Below are positions 25,545 to 33,835 of a stretch of 45,862 bases of DNA, piece after piece. The notes below the pieces were generated by a model. The model did not search any database. It worked only from the letters and a program-made list of their open reading frames with translations, and was not told the origin of the DNA. Source of the DNA: Bacteroidota bacterium (GTDB taxonomy: Bacteria > Bacteroidota > Bacteroidia > Sphingobacteriales > Sphingobacteriaceae); NCBI GenBank assembly GCA_013289045.1, contig JABDAU010000024.1:1-45862 (forward strand), in the 5' to 3' direction. A program made the translations under genes and the position numbers. How positions within the stretch are numbered: the first letter of the stretch is position 1; each line of letters begins with the position of its first letter.

Positions 25545-25609
25545 ATCGGTATAAAGGCCGCTTTCATCGACACCTTTTGTTTTAATTGCCAATTTCAGTG
25601 CTATCTTTA
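25545..25609 (+). promoter_or_regulatory. LytTR-type tandem site upstream of lytS
   Basis: Half-sites CGGTAT at 25547 and CGACAC at 25568, exactly 21 bp apart, with a -7-like box TATCTTTA at 25602-25609, 34 bases after the second half-site. The lytS ATG is at 25672. Fits autoregulation of the lytS-lytTR pair. Weaker first half-site than the other members. Confidence 0.5.
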
Positions 25610-25671
25610 TCAATCTTTGCGATTGTGCCGCAGCATACATCGCTTAAAACAGGCAGATAAAGGCAGCAGGA

Positions 25672-26853
25672 ATGTCAAGGTTTAAATTAAGCACATTTGT
25701 AATCCATCTTACCGGCTGGCTTTTGTTTTTGTTACTGCCGTTGCTGTTCCTTAACAGTGGTAATAAGATCAGCAATGCATGGGTGTTGTTTTCGTCGCCT
25801 TTTTACTGGTTGTTTTGCGTTACTTACCTGGTGCTGTTTTACTTCAACGTATGGTATCTTGTACCCGGGTTCTTCCTTAAGGGGAGATATGTGATCTATA
25901 GTTTAGTGGTGCTTATCCTGCTGGGCGGTGTGTTCTTCCTGCAGCCGTTTGACAAGTTGCTGGGCCACAACCCGCGATTTCAGGCTGAAATGGTCGCACA
26001 ATCCAAACGCGATTCGGTAGCCGCGTTGCAAAAGGCGCTTACAGGTAAAGGCCCCGGTATGGATACCGCCGCAATGCCATTCGGGCCATTACCTAACCAG
26101 GGCCTTCGCATGGAAGAACCCGTGGCGCGGCATTCGTCTATCAATCCACTCTGGCACCATTCCAATCATACCGATGCGGTGAGTTTGATCTTGTTCGGCA
26201 TCATCACGGCGCTGGCGCTTTCGGTAAAAAGCATTGAGCAATGGCACTCCAGCGAGCAGCGGATGGCTAAGGCCGAATCGGAAAGGATAAGCGCCGAGTT
26301 GTCCTTCCTCAAGGCACAGATCAACCCGCATTTTTTGTTCAATACCCTGAATAACATCTACATGCTGTCAATGATGAACAGCGAGCATACGTCTGAAAGT
26401 ATCATGAAGCTCTCCAACATTATGCGTTATGTAACCGATGATGTGATGCAGGATTTTGTGCCGCTGTCGAACGAATTGAAGTGTATAAGTGATTATATCG
26501 ATCTCCAAAAACTCCGTCTCGGCAAGCAAACCACGCTCGATTTTAAGATCAGCGGGAAGGCAGGAAACCAACAAATAGCGCCATTGATCATGATGTCGTT
26601 CATTGAAAATACTTTTAAATACGGCATCAGTAAAAAGGAAAAAAGCACTATTGTGATACATATTGCGGTAGGCGAGAAGACGGTAGTTTTCCATTCGCAG
26701 AACAGCATCTTTACCCGCCAGGTTGCCGAACGTTCAGGTATTGGGGTAGCTAATACAAAACAAAGATTGCAGCTGCTTTATCCGGCAAAGCATATTCTGC
26801 TGATAGATGATACAGGCGGCGTATTTAAAGTAAACCTTACATTAAATGTTTAA
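25672..26853 (+). CDS. LytS/YehU-type sensor histidine kinase
   Basis: 393 residues. Three or four hydrophobic segments lie in residues 8-95, then a Pro/Gly-rich probably periplasmic or linker stretch (about 100-165), a further hydrophobic segment at about 168-186, and a coiled helix. The His_kinase domain (PF06580 type) has the phospho-His at about 220 in LKAQINPHFLFNTLNNIYML. The ATPase part shows PLIMMSFIENTFKYGISKKE (N box) and GIGVANTKQRLQLLYP (G2). Four bases separate it from the LytTR regulator, so the pair is an operon. A tandem 21-bp site lies upstream. Confidence 0.93.
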   Translation: MSRFKLSTFVIHLTGWLLFLLLPLLFLNSGNKISNAWVLFSSPFYWLFCVTYLVLFYFNVWYLVPGFFLKGRYVIYSLVVLILLGGVFFLQPFDKLLGHNPRFQAEMVAQSKRDSVAALQKALTGKGPGMDTAAMPFGPLPNQGLRMEEPVARHSSINPLWHHSNHTDAVSLILFGIITALALSVKSIEQWHSSEQRMAKAESERISAELSFLKAQINPHFLFNTLNNIYMLSMMNSEHTSESIMKLSNIMRYVTDDVMQDFVPLSNELKCISDYIDLQKLRLGKQTTLDFKISGKAGNQQIAPLIMMSFIENTFKYGISKKEKSTIVIHIAVGEKTVVFHSQNSIFTRQVAERSGIGVANTKQRLQLLYPAKHILLIDDTGGVFKVNLTLNV

Positions 26854-26856
26854 ACG

Positions 26857-27558
26857 ATGAACCAGTTAACTTGCATAGCCATTGACGACGAGCCCCTGGC
26901 CCTGGGTTTGATCAGCGAATATATTTCGCGTATGCCTGCTTTAAAATTGCTGAAGACTTTTGAAGATGCCATTTCGGGCTCGGAATATATACAGCGTAAT
27001 CCGGTTGATATTTTGTTCCTTGACATTAATATGCCTGATATTTCGGGCATTGAATTGGCCCGTTCGCTGGAAAAGCGGCCAATGATCATTTTTACCACGG
27101 CCTATAAGAATTTTGCTTTTGAGGGATTTGAGCTGGAAGCGATAGATTATCTGCTGAAACCCATCGATTTTGAGCGTTTTAAAAAGGCGGTGGATAAGGC
27201 AATAGATTTTAATAGCTACCGTAACGCGGCCCAAAACCAGCAGCAGCAGGAAAGCCTGTATGTGTATTCGGAATACAGGATGATAAAGATAGACGTACAG
27301 AAGATTGAGTATATCGAAAGCATGGAAGATTATATCAAGATCCACCTGCTCGATCAGCCTAAACCTGTATTGACTTTGATGCCCTTAAAAAAAGTATTGG
27401 AAAAACTGCCCCAAAGCAATTTTATGCGCATTCACCGCAGCTATGTGGTAGCGCTGAACCATATCAAATCTATCCACAATAAAAAAGTGCAGCTGGAAAC
27501 TATAGAGCTACCCGTAGGTAGCAGTTATAACGATTTGATCAGCAAGTGGTCGAAGTAG
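26857..27558 (+). CDS. LytTR-family response regulator
   Basis: 233 residues. The receiver domain (about 4-118) carries Asp10-Asp11, the phospho-acceptor Asp56 (ILFLDINMPDISG) and Lys101 (DYLLKPIDFERF). The LytTR DNA-binding domain (about 135-233) shows YSEYRMIKIDVQKIEYIESMEDYIKIHL, then FMRIHRSYVVALNHIKSI and the VGSSYNDLI end (read in parts). LytTR proteins such as AgrA, YpdB and YehT bind two direct repeats with a 21-bp pitch. Motifs with exactly that pitch precede lytS, pqqD, the receiver gene, the PepSY lipoprotein gene and apsK, so this is the likely local activator (inference). Confidence 0.94.
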   Translation: MNQLTCIAIDDEPLALGLISEYISRMPALKLLKTFEDAISGSEYIQRNPVDILFLDINMPDISGIELARSLEKRPMIIFTTAYKNFAFEGFELEAIDYLLKPIDFERFKKAVDKAIDFNSYRNAAQNQQQQESLYVYSEYRMIKIDVQKIEYIESMEDYIKIHLLDQPKPVLTLMPLKKVLEKLPQSNFMRIHRSYVVALNHIKSIHNKKVQLETIELPVGSSYNDLISKWSK

Positions 27559-27610
27559 AAATTGAATATTAGGAAGAAGTTTTGAGCCTCGGAACAAATA
27601 ATGCTTCTTA

Positions 27611-27642
27611 TTCCTCCCTGGCTCCCTGGGGAGGGATTTATT
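27611..27642 (+). terminator. Possible terminator after lytTR
   Basis: CCTCCC (27613-27618) and GGGAGG (27629-27634) can pair around a 10-base loop, followed by GATTTATT. Weak T tract. The CTCCCTGGGGAGGG core recalls the nested repeat at 39934-40042. Confidence 0.4.
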
Positions 27643-27703
27643 AATCTTCTAAAAATTTAAGATATCCTTACAAATAACGGGCAACTAAAATCCAACCCAT
27701 TTC

Positions 27704-27767
27704 ATCGACACATTTACCCTGTTTAGCGATACATTACCGCTATTTATGCCCGGATAACCGGATTTTT
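27704..27767 (+). promoter_or_regulatory. LytTR-type tandem site upstream of the pqqD operon
   Basis: Half-sites CGACAC (27706) and CGATAC (27727) start exactly 21 bp apart, in the contexts ATCGACACATTTACC and AGCGATACATTACCG, so similarity extends beyond the six-base core. The position 33 bases after the second half-site reads GGATTTTT, a poor -7 box; another -7-like word TATATTTA lies at 27850-27857. The remaining ~150 bases to pqqD hold a 26-codon ORF. Confidence 0.6.
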
Positions 27768-27807
27768 ATGTAATATTTCAGTATAGCCAAAATAAGCCGG
27801 ATAATAA

Positions 27808-27888
27808 ATGAATAAAGCTTTACTAAACCCGGAAAGCCTTCAAAACTTATATATTTATCGCTTATTGACAGGTGTTGCAAAACCATGA
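27808..27888 (+). CDS. Candidate 26-residue peptide ORF coupled to pqqD
   Basis: The ATG at 27808 opens 26 codons beginning MNKALLNPESLQNLYIYRLL and ending in a TGA that overlaps the pqqD ATG as ATGA, a classical translational-coupling arrangement. It lies in the expected leader of the operon. It might be a leader peptide controlling pqqD translation or, more speculatively, a short substrate peptide for the RRE protein. A frame this short could arise by chance, and an alternative -7 box at 27850 would start transcription inside it. Confidence 0.25.
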   Translation: MNKALLNPESLQNLYIYRLLTGVAKP

Positions 27889-28127
27889 AGCTTAAAAAAA
27901 ATATAGCTACAAGCGAGAGCGGGTTCATTTTTAACCCCTCAACCGGCGATTCATTTTCGGCCAATGGCATTGCTGCGGGGATACTTGCCGAAATGAAAAG
28001 CGACAAAACAGAGCAGGAAATAAAGACGGGCATACTGGCGCGCTATGATGTACGGCCCGAACAACTCGACCGCGATTGGGACGACTGGATGGTACAACTA
28101 AAAGAAGCTAATTTGTTGGATAACTGA
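27885..28127 (+). CDS. PqqD-like stand-alone RiPP recognition element (RRE) protein
   Basis: 80 residues with the PqqD pattern: a beta-hairpin start (SGFIFNPSTGDSFSANGIAAGIL), then a winged-helix half (SDKTEQEIKTGILARYDVRPEQLDRDWDDWMVQLKEANLL, read in parts). PqqD-like domains bind leader sequences of substrate peptides and present them to modifying enzymes; a lasso-type leader usually docks as an extra strand. It heads an operon and its stop overlaps the next start (TGATG at 28125). The likely binding partner is the YxxPxIxxLxxG tag at the N-terminus of the PLP enzyme two genes downstream, or a precursor not seen here (inference). Confidence 0.88.
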   Translation: MKLKKNIATSESGFIFNPSTGDSFSANGIAAGILAEMKSDKTEQEIKTGILARYDVRPEQLDRDWDDWMVQLKEANLLDN

Positions 28128-29176
28128 TGAAACCGGCGGACATATTAACGGTAGGCATTACAGGCCTTAACGCGCATGATAATCCGGGCCCGGGCATTGC
28201 GGTGGCGAGGGCGTTGAAAGATGCTTACGGCGATAACATCCGCCTGATCGGGTTGGCCTATGAGGCGCTGGAGCCGGGTATTTATATGGATAAGCTGTTA
28301 GATAAAACATATCATATCCCGTACCCGGCAGCAGGCGCGACCGTATTGCTGGAGCGATTGCTTGAAATAAACGGGATGACAGGGTTGGATATGATCATCC
28401 CGAACTTTGATGCCGAGCTGGGCAATTTTATAAAAATAGCGCCGCGATTGGCAGCTGAAGATATAAAAACGTTCCTGCCGGATGCAGTACAACTGGCGGC
28501 GCGGGACAAAACACAACTGCATGAGTTTGCAGCAACTTACGGGTTTAAAGTGCCGGATTATGTAAATCTTACAAAGGCGGAAGATATGGAAGTAACAGGC
28601 GACAAGCTAGGCTACCCGCTTTTTATAAAAGGTAAATATTACGAAGCGCGGCTGGCCGATAATGCGGATGAAGCAAAAAAGATCTTTCATGATATAGCTA
28701 ACCGCTGGGGGCTGCCGGTGATAGCGCAGCGATGCATAAAAGGCACGGAAATAAATGTCGCCGGGTTGGGCGATGGTAAGGGCAACCTGATAAGTGCTGT
28801 GCCCATGCGCAAATTGTATATAACTGATAAAGGCAAAGCCTGGGCGGGAGTGACCATTGAAGATGCGGAGCTGGTAGACCTCGCCGGGCAATTTGCCAAG
28901 ACGCTGCAATGGAGAGGCGGGTTTGAGCTGGAAATTATAAAGGATAACGCAGGCAATTTGTACATCATCGAGATCAACCCGCGTTTCCCGGCATGGATAT
29001 ATTTGGCGGCGGCTAGCGGACAAAATCAGCCGGCAGCTTTGGTGAAAATGGCAATGGGCGATGACGTGCAGCCGTTTGAAAGTTATGAACCGGGAAAGCT
29101 GTTTATACGACACTCGTGGGATGATGTGGTAGATATAGCGCGGTTTCAGCAATTCTCCGCCTTTGGCGAAATTTAA
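28127..29176 (+). CDS. ATP-grasp ligase
   Basis: 349 residues of the carbamoyl-phosphate-synthase-like ATP-grasp type. N-terminal pre-ATP-grasp Rossmann region (about 1-110, TVGITGLNAHDNPGPGIAVARAL). Central region with the ATP-binding Lys in GYPLFIKGKYYEARLADNADEA (about residues 160-185). C-terminal catalytic motif GGFELEIIKDNAGNLYIIEINPRFPAW (read in parts), with the Mg-binding E-I-N-P-R at about 284-288. It should activate a carboxylate and join it to an amine. The start overlaps the pqqD stop by one base, so the two are translationally coupled. ATP-grasp plus decarboxylase recalls BtrJ-BtrK of butirosin biosynthesis, but with an RRE instead of a carrier protein (inference). Confidence 0.9.
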   Translation: MKPADILTVGITGLNAHDNPGPGIAVARALKDAYGDNIRLIGLAYEALEPGIYMDKLLDKTYHIPYPAAGATVLLERLLEINGMTGLDMIIPNFDAELGNFIKIAPRLAAEDIKTFLPDAVQLAARDKTQLHEFAATYGFKVPDYVNLTKAEDMEVTGDKLGYPLFIKGKYYEARLADNADEAKKIFHDIANRWGLPVIAQRCIKGTEINVAGLGDGKGNLISAVPMRKLYITDKGKAWAGVTIEDAELVDLAGQFAKTLQWRGGFELEIIKDNAGNLYIIEINPRFPAWIYLAAASGQNQPAALVKMAMGDDVQPFESYEPGKLFIRHSWDDVVDIARFQQFSAFGEI

Positions 29177-29191
29177 GATCAGGACAAAGCA

Positions 29192-30556
29192 ATGCAAAAG
29201 TTAAAATACGAAAGGCCATACATCAAAAAGCTCAACACCGGGATGCTGAACAAATTTGCCAGCGCTAACCCGGCGCAGGCTTTTGATGCCATTGAAGGCA
29301 TCCCGGTAAAAAAACTGATCGAACAGTATGGCTCGCCGTTGTTTGTTTTGTCCGAAAAACGTATCCGCCATAATTACCGTGCTGCCCTTCGGGCTTTTAA
29401 TACCCGATACCCAAAAGTGCAGTTTGCATGGAGTTATAAAACCAATTATTTAAGCACAGTTTGTCAAATATTTCACGAGGAAGGCAGTTGGGCAGAGGTG
29501 GTTTCAGGATTTGAATACCAGAAAGCGGTCAAGAATGGCGTAAATGGCAGTCATATTATTTTTAACGGTCCGGGTAAGAAACGGGAGGAGCTTTTGGCTG
29601 CGATAGAAAATAATTCACTCATCCATATCGATCATTTTGATGAGCTGTATATGCTGATGGAGCTGGCTGCGTCTTCTTCCACAAAACCGAGGGTCGCCGT
29701 TCGTGTCAACATGGATACCGGCCTGTACCCGCAATGGGACAGGTTTGGATTTAACTATGAAAATGGCGAAGCTTGGAATGCGATCAGTAAGATCGTGCAG
29801 AACAATAAAATGCAGTTAATCGGGCTGCATTGCCATATTGGGACTTATATTCTGGATGTTGCCGCCTATACAAAAGCCACCACCAAAATGTGCGGGCTGG
29901 CAATGCGTTGCGCGAAAGACCTCAATAATCCAATTGAGTATTTGGATATGGGCGGCGGTTTCCCATCAAACAACGTACTTAAAGGTGTGCACCTGCAAAG
30001 TGCGGATTCAATACCATCGGTTGATGATTTCGCGGAAGCTATCACCACAACCATACTCAATTTTGGTTTTGAAAAGGATAAATTGCCGTTGCTGATATTG
30101 GAAACCGGTCGCGCGCTGATAGATGACGCAGGCTATTTGCTGGGAACGGTGATCGCCAATAAGCGACTGGCGAACGGCCGGCGCGGTACCGTGCTTGATT
30201 TTGGGGTGAATACGTTATTTACCTCCTTTTGGTACGATCACCAAATTACGCCTGCACAGGGTACATCAACCCATACCGAGCCAATGACCTTATATGGTCC
30301 GCTATGTATGAATATCGATGTGATCCGCGAAAACATTAACCTGCCGGTGCTCGATCCCGGCGACCATGTGGTGGTGCACAAAGCAGGCGCTTACAACATG
30401 ACACAATGGATGCAATTCATTACTTATCGCCCTGCTATAGTAATGATCGCCGAAAGCGGCGAAACCCACCTGCTCCGTAAAGCCGAAACGCTGGACTATG
30501 TAGACGAAATGGAGCAAACGCCCGAACTAACCAAATCAAAAGCTGTTGAAAAATAA
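29192..30556 (+). CDS. Fold-type III PLP decarboxylase with leader-like N-terminal tag
   Basis: 454 residues. The catalytic core from about residue 33 is a diaminopimelate/ornithine/BtrK-type decarboxylase: PLP Lys83 in AWSYKTNY, HCHIG at 213-217, the glycine loop GGGFPS at 254-259, ETGR at 304-307, catalytic Cys372 in GPLCMNID from the partner subunit, and Tyr401 in GAYNMTQW. All key residues are present. The first ~30 residues are an extension, with Y6-E-R-P9-Y-I11-K-K-L14-N-T-G17, which resembles the YxxPxLxxLG motif of lasso-peptide leaders recognised by RRE proteins. It lies 15 bases after the ATP-grasp gene. Substrate unknown; docking on the PqqD-like protein is inference. Confidence 0.9.
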   Translation: MQKLKYERPYIKKLNTGMLNKFASANPAQAFDAIEGIPVKKLIEQYGSPLFVLSEKRIRHNYRAALRAFNTRYPKVQFAWSYKTNYLSTVCQIFHEEGSWAEVVSGFEYQKAVKNGVNGSHIIFNGPGKKREELLAAIENNSLIHIDHFDELYMLMELAASSSTKPRVAVRVNMDTGLYPQWDRFGFNYENGEAWNAISKIVQNNKMQLIGLHCHIGTYILDVAAYTKATTKMCGLAMRCAKDLNNPIEYLDMGGGFPSNNVLKGVHLQSADSIPSVDDFAEAITTTILNFGFEKDKLPLLILETGRALIDDAGYLLGTVIANKRLANGRRGTVLDFGVNTLFTSFWYDHQITPAQGTSTHTEPMTLYGPLCMNIDVIRENINLPVLDPGDHVVVHKAGAYNMTQWMQFITYRPAIVMIAESGETHLLRKAETLDYVDEMEQTPELTKSKAVEK

Positions 30557-32684
30557 GATCGCATATATCATAAAGGCTATTATCAACAGCTATGCTATTT
30601 TGTTTTTCTCGCAAAACAAGGTGTTGGGCGTTTTATTGCTTGCCGTATCTTTTTTTAACCCGGTTGCAGGCGCTTCGGGGCTGGCGTGCATACTCATTGC
30701 CCTGGCTTGTGCTGATTTAAGCGGATATTACAGGCAAGATATTGAAAAAGGTCTTTTTAGCTTTAATGCGCTGCTTTTCGGGATAGGCTTCGGAACTTTT
30801 TATCATACCAATACCGCATTTTTTGTTTGGCTGCTGATAGGCTGTTTGGTATGCATTGCCATTACGCTCAGCTTATATGTGCTGCTCATTAAGCGTGGTT
30901 TGCCGATGCTGTCGCTGCCATTTGTTATCACTTTTTGGATCATCCTTGCAGCGGCGGGCAGCATTTTCAGGTTAGGGTTGGAGCAGCGGAGCAGTTCGGT
31001 AATGTATGAGCTCATCACCGCCATGAACCTCAATGCGCATCGTTTCCCTTTTTATATCGATCTGTTTTTCCGCTCGTTAAGCGCGATGCTGTTTCAGAAT
31101 AATGCCATTGTTGGTTTGCTGATCGCCGTTGGTTTACTGATCCATTCACGGATCGCGCTTTCTGTGGCGTTAATCGGGTTTGTAACGGCGTGTTTGTTCA
31201 ACAGGTTTACCGGCGTTTTCCCCGAGGGTTTGAGCTATTACCATTTAGGCAGTAACCTGGTTATAGCTGCGATGGCTGTTGGCAGCTTTTTCCTTGTACC
31301 ATCGTATCGTTCATATCTATGGGCGATGGTTGTTGTGCCGCTGGTGATCCTTTTTATCATCGCTTTCACGAGGCTTTTAGGTATATATGACCTGCCGGTA
31401 TTATCACTGCCATTTTGCGTAGCGACTATTTTGCTGCTGTATTTCTTTAAATCGCGCCAATCTGCAAAGACTGTGCTTACGCCGTTGCAATTTTACTCGC
31501 CGGAGGTTAATCTTTATCAATACCTGAACAGTAAAGAGCGCTTGCCGGACTATCACTATTTTAACTTCAAACTGCCTTTTATGGGCAGTTGGAAGGTATC
31601 GCAGGGCTATAATGGCGCTATCACCCACAAAAGCGATTGGGCCGAAGCGCTTGATTTTGTGATAGAGGATGATGAACACCATACCTATAAAAACAACGGG
31701 ACAAAGCCGGAGGATTACTACTGCTTTGGCAAACCTGTGCTGGCTTGCGGTGATGGCGTGGTGGTAGCTGTAACAGATAAGATTGATGATAATGAAATAA
31801 ACAATGTGAACCTGAAGGAGAACTGGGGCAACAGCATTGTGATACAACACGCCGTCGGGCTATACTCCAAAGCATCGCACCTGAAAAGGGCGTCGGTGAA
31901 AGTGAAGGTTGGGGATAATGTTAAGCAGGGCGATATCATTGCGCTTTGTGGCAGTTCGGGGCGTTCACCAGAGCCGCATTTGCATTTCCAGTTCCAGGCT
32001 ACGCCGGGCATCGGCTCAAAAACATTGCGTTATCCGTTTGCTTATTTTATGAGTGAACATGGCAATGAGAAAGAACTAAAGACCTACAGCATACCTGCTG
32101 AAGGCGATTCCGTTAGCCCGGTAACCATCAATAACCTGCTAAAGGATGCTTTTAATTTCCAACCAGGCACAGCAGTTACAGTGACCACAACAGACGGCAG
32201 AACTGAGACGTTTGAGATCGGGATAGATTACGGCAACGAATGCTACCTGCACAGCAAGGAGACCAATGCATATGCCTATTTCGTAAACAACGGCACGGCA
32301 TTCTATTTTACTACCTATTACGGCAGCAAGCAATCGTTATTATATCTTTTTTACCAGGCCGCTTATAAAGTTGTCTTCGCCTGTAATGGAAGTTACCCGG
32401 TTGAGGACACTTTCCCGTTGCAACTTGCAAAAGATCCGCTGAGATGGTTGAATGATCTTGCGTCGCCGTTTTTTCGCTTCATTAAATTGAAGTATGAGGC
32501 GGAGGTGAATATATCTCCGGTTGAGATCGTTTTCAATAGCAAACAGGTACGGTCGGTTGGAATGAAAGACAGGCGAATTTCGGATGCGCAGCTATGGATC
32601 GGGCAGGAAGGTATACAGCGCTTTGCGTTCAATACGGGTAAACACAAAATCGAAGTAAAATGGGATATAAAAAATACTTATTGA
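30546..32684 (+). CDS. Urea transporter fused to M23 metallopeptidase domain
   Basis: 712 residues. Residues 1-300 are a urea-transporter (SLC14-like) membrane domain with about ten helices and the duplicated signature LFSFNALLFGIGFGTFY / YHLGSNLVIAAMAVGSFF, plus two LPF motifs. From about 345 to 510 comes an M23/LytM zinc peptidase with His361 and Asp370 (THKSDWAEALDF), His445 (ASHLK) and HLH at 478-480 (EPHLHFQ), so all ligands are present. About 200 residues of unassigned beta-rich sequence follow. The start is a TTG at 30546 overlapping the preceding gene's end by 11 bases; no nearer ATG precedes the first helix. It may import a small product and trim cell wall, but the coupling is unexplained. 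Confidence 0.88.
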   Translation: MKNKIAYIIKAIINSYAILFFSQNKVLGVLLLAVSFFNPVAGASGLACILIALACADLSGYYRQDIEKGLFSFNALLFGIGFGTFYHTNTAFFVWLLIGCLVCIAITLSLYVLLIKRGLPMLSLPFVITFWIILAAAGSIFRLGLEQRSSSVMYELITAMNLNAHRFPFYIDLFFRSLSAMLFQNNAIVGLLIAVGLLIHSRIALSVALIGFVTACLFNRFTGVFPEGLSYYHLGSNLVIAAMAVGSFFLVPSYRSYLWAMVVVPLVILFIIAFTRLLGIYDLPVLSLPFCVATILLLYFFKSRQSAKTVLTPLQFYSPEVNLYQYLNSKERLPDYHYFNFKLPFMGSWKVSQGYNGAITHKSDWAEALDFVIEDDEHHTYKNNGTKPEDYYCFGKPVLACGDGVVVAVTDKIDDNEINNVNLKENWGNSIVIQHAVGLYSKASHLKRASVKVKVGDNVKQGDIIALCGSSGRSPEPHLHFQFQATPGIGSKTLRYPFAYFMSEHGNEKELKTYSIPAEGDSVSPVTINNLLKDAFNFQPGTAVTVTTTDGRTETFEIGIDYGNECYLHSKETNAYAYFVNNGTAFYFTTYYGSKQSLLYLFYQAAYKVVFACNGSYPVEDTFPLQLAKDPLRWLNDLASPFFRFIKLKYEAEVNISPVEIVFNSKQVRSVGMKDRRISDAQLWIGQEGIQRFAFNTGKHKIEVKWDIKNTY

Positions 32685-33835
32685 TCATTTTGCTTGGGGG
32701 CATATCCTATCTTACAAGTGCACAGGATAAGCCATTTGCCAGAGCCGATAGCCTGACTGATTCGCTCATTAATGCCGGTAACTGGAAGGAAGCCATCACA
32801 CAGGGCAAGCAATATATAGCAAATGGTACGGACTATACCGGCCTGCGGTTAAAAATAGGGTTTGCGCAATTTATGGTGGGCAATTACTCGGCAGCGATTG
32901 AAAATTATGATAAGGTTTTGCAGGATGATGCTCATAACCAAACTGCATGCTATTACCTGTACCTGTGTTACAAATACATGAATAACGAGGCGCTTGCAGG
33001 TGAACAATTGGCCAAACTCGATTCCATTTCGTTAAAGCTGCTGCTTGTTAACCGTACGGACATTACAAGCGCGGGTTTGGAAAGCAGTTATAAGATCGCC
33101 AACACTAATTACCGGGGTAATGCTTCCTACACGAAGTTTGACCTATCGGGCCATGTACTAAGCAAACTGCAGGTTTATGATGCGGTTTCCTACTTCAGTC
33201 AATATATTTATGAATACCACAATTTTGAGCATACGTGGCAGCAGAATGATGACCGGCAGACGGAAAATTTCCTAAAGCTGAGCTATCCGTTATTTGATCA
33301 TTTTACGTTAACCGGCGGCTGGCATTACCTGTATACAAAATATCAAACCACTACTTATAATGGCAACCTGTTTGTAGGCGGAATTAATTATAATGCCGTT
33401 CTTTTTAATGTACAGGGTGATATTGATATAGGGCGGCTGATGACGGACAGGGTAACGCAGTACAATGGGCAGGTAATGGTTAGTCCGTTAGGTAACCTTG
33501 ATCTGTATTTTATTTCAGGCATATCTTATCTCAACAGGAATACTACAGATAACTTTATTTTTAGCGAAACGGCCGGTTTTAAAGCGATAAAAAACGTTTG
33601 GCTGGAAACATCGGCAACATTTGGCAACCAGGATGATTATGTTGAAGCCGGCGGATTGTATATTTACAACACGTTTGACGACACTAAATTAAAATTAACC
33701 GAAACAGCATATTTTCAACTCAGTAAACGTTTAATGCTGAATTTAAGTTATACTTATGAAAAAAAGCAGGATGCTGTGCAGCAATTCAATTATAATCAAA
33801 ATTCAATAGCAGCCGGGATATTATGGAGGTTCTGA
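32660..33835 (+). CDS. TPR + YaiO-like outer-membrane beta-barrel protein
   Basis: 391 residues. Signal peptide at about 1-21 (ending SYLTSAQD). Two or three TPR-like helical repeats lie at about 28-125 (RLKIGFAQFMVGNYSAAIENYDKVL). From about 150 there is a barrel of alternating aromatic strands (LSGHVLSKLQVYDAVSYFSQYIYEY, then LFNVQGDIDIGRLM and so on), ending in a C-terminal Phe (AAGILWRF), as YaiO-type outer-membrane proteins do. The start lies 25 bases inside the preceding gene and the end overlaps the next start by 13 bases, so it belongs firmly to the same operon. Probably an outer-membrane pore or anchor for the system. Confidence 0.85.
   Translation: MGYKKYLLIILLGGISYLTSAQDKPFARADSLTDSLINAGNWKEAITQGKQYIANGTDYTGLRLKIGFAQFMVGNYSAAIENYDKVLQDDAHNQTACYYLYLCYKYMNNEALAGEQLAKLDSISLKLLLVNRTDITSAGLESSYKIANTNYRGNASYTKFDLSGHVLSKLQVYDAVSYFSQYIYEYHNFEHTWQQNDDRQTENFLKLSYPLFDHFTLTGGWHYLYTKYQTTTYNGNLFVGGINYNAVLFNVQGDIDIGRLMTDRVTQYNGQVMVSPLGNLDLYFISGISYLNRNTTDNFIFSETAGFKAIKNVWLETSATFGNQDDYVEAGGLYIYNTFDDTKLKLTETAYFQLSKRLMLNLSYTYEKKQDAVQQFNYNQNSIAAGILWRF

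Noticed and set aside
27885..30556. PQQ biosynthesis or classical lasso-peptide cluster
   Set aside because: No PqqA/B/C/E homologues, no asparagine-synthetase-like cyclase and no transglutaminase-like protease; only an RRE protein and a leader-like tag are present.
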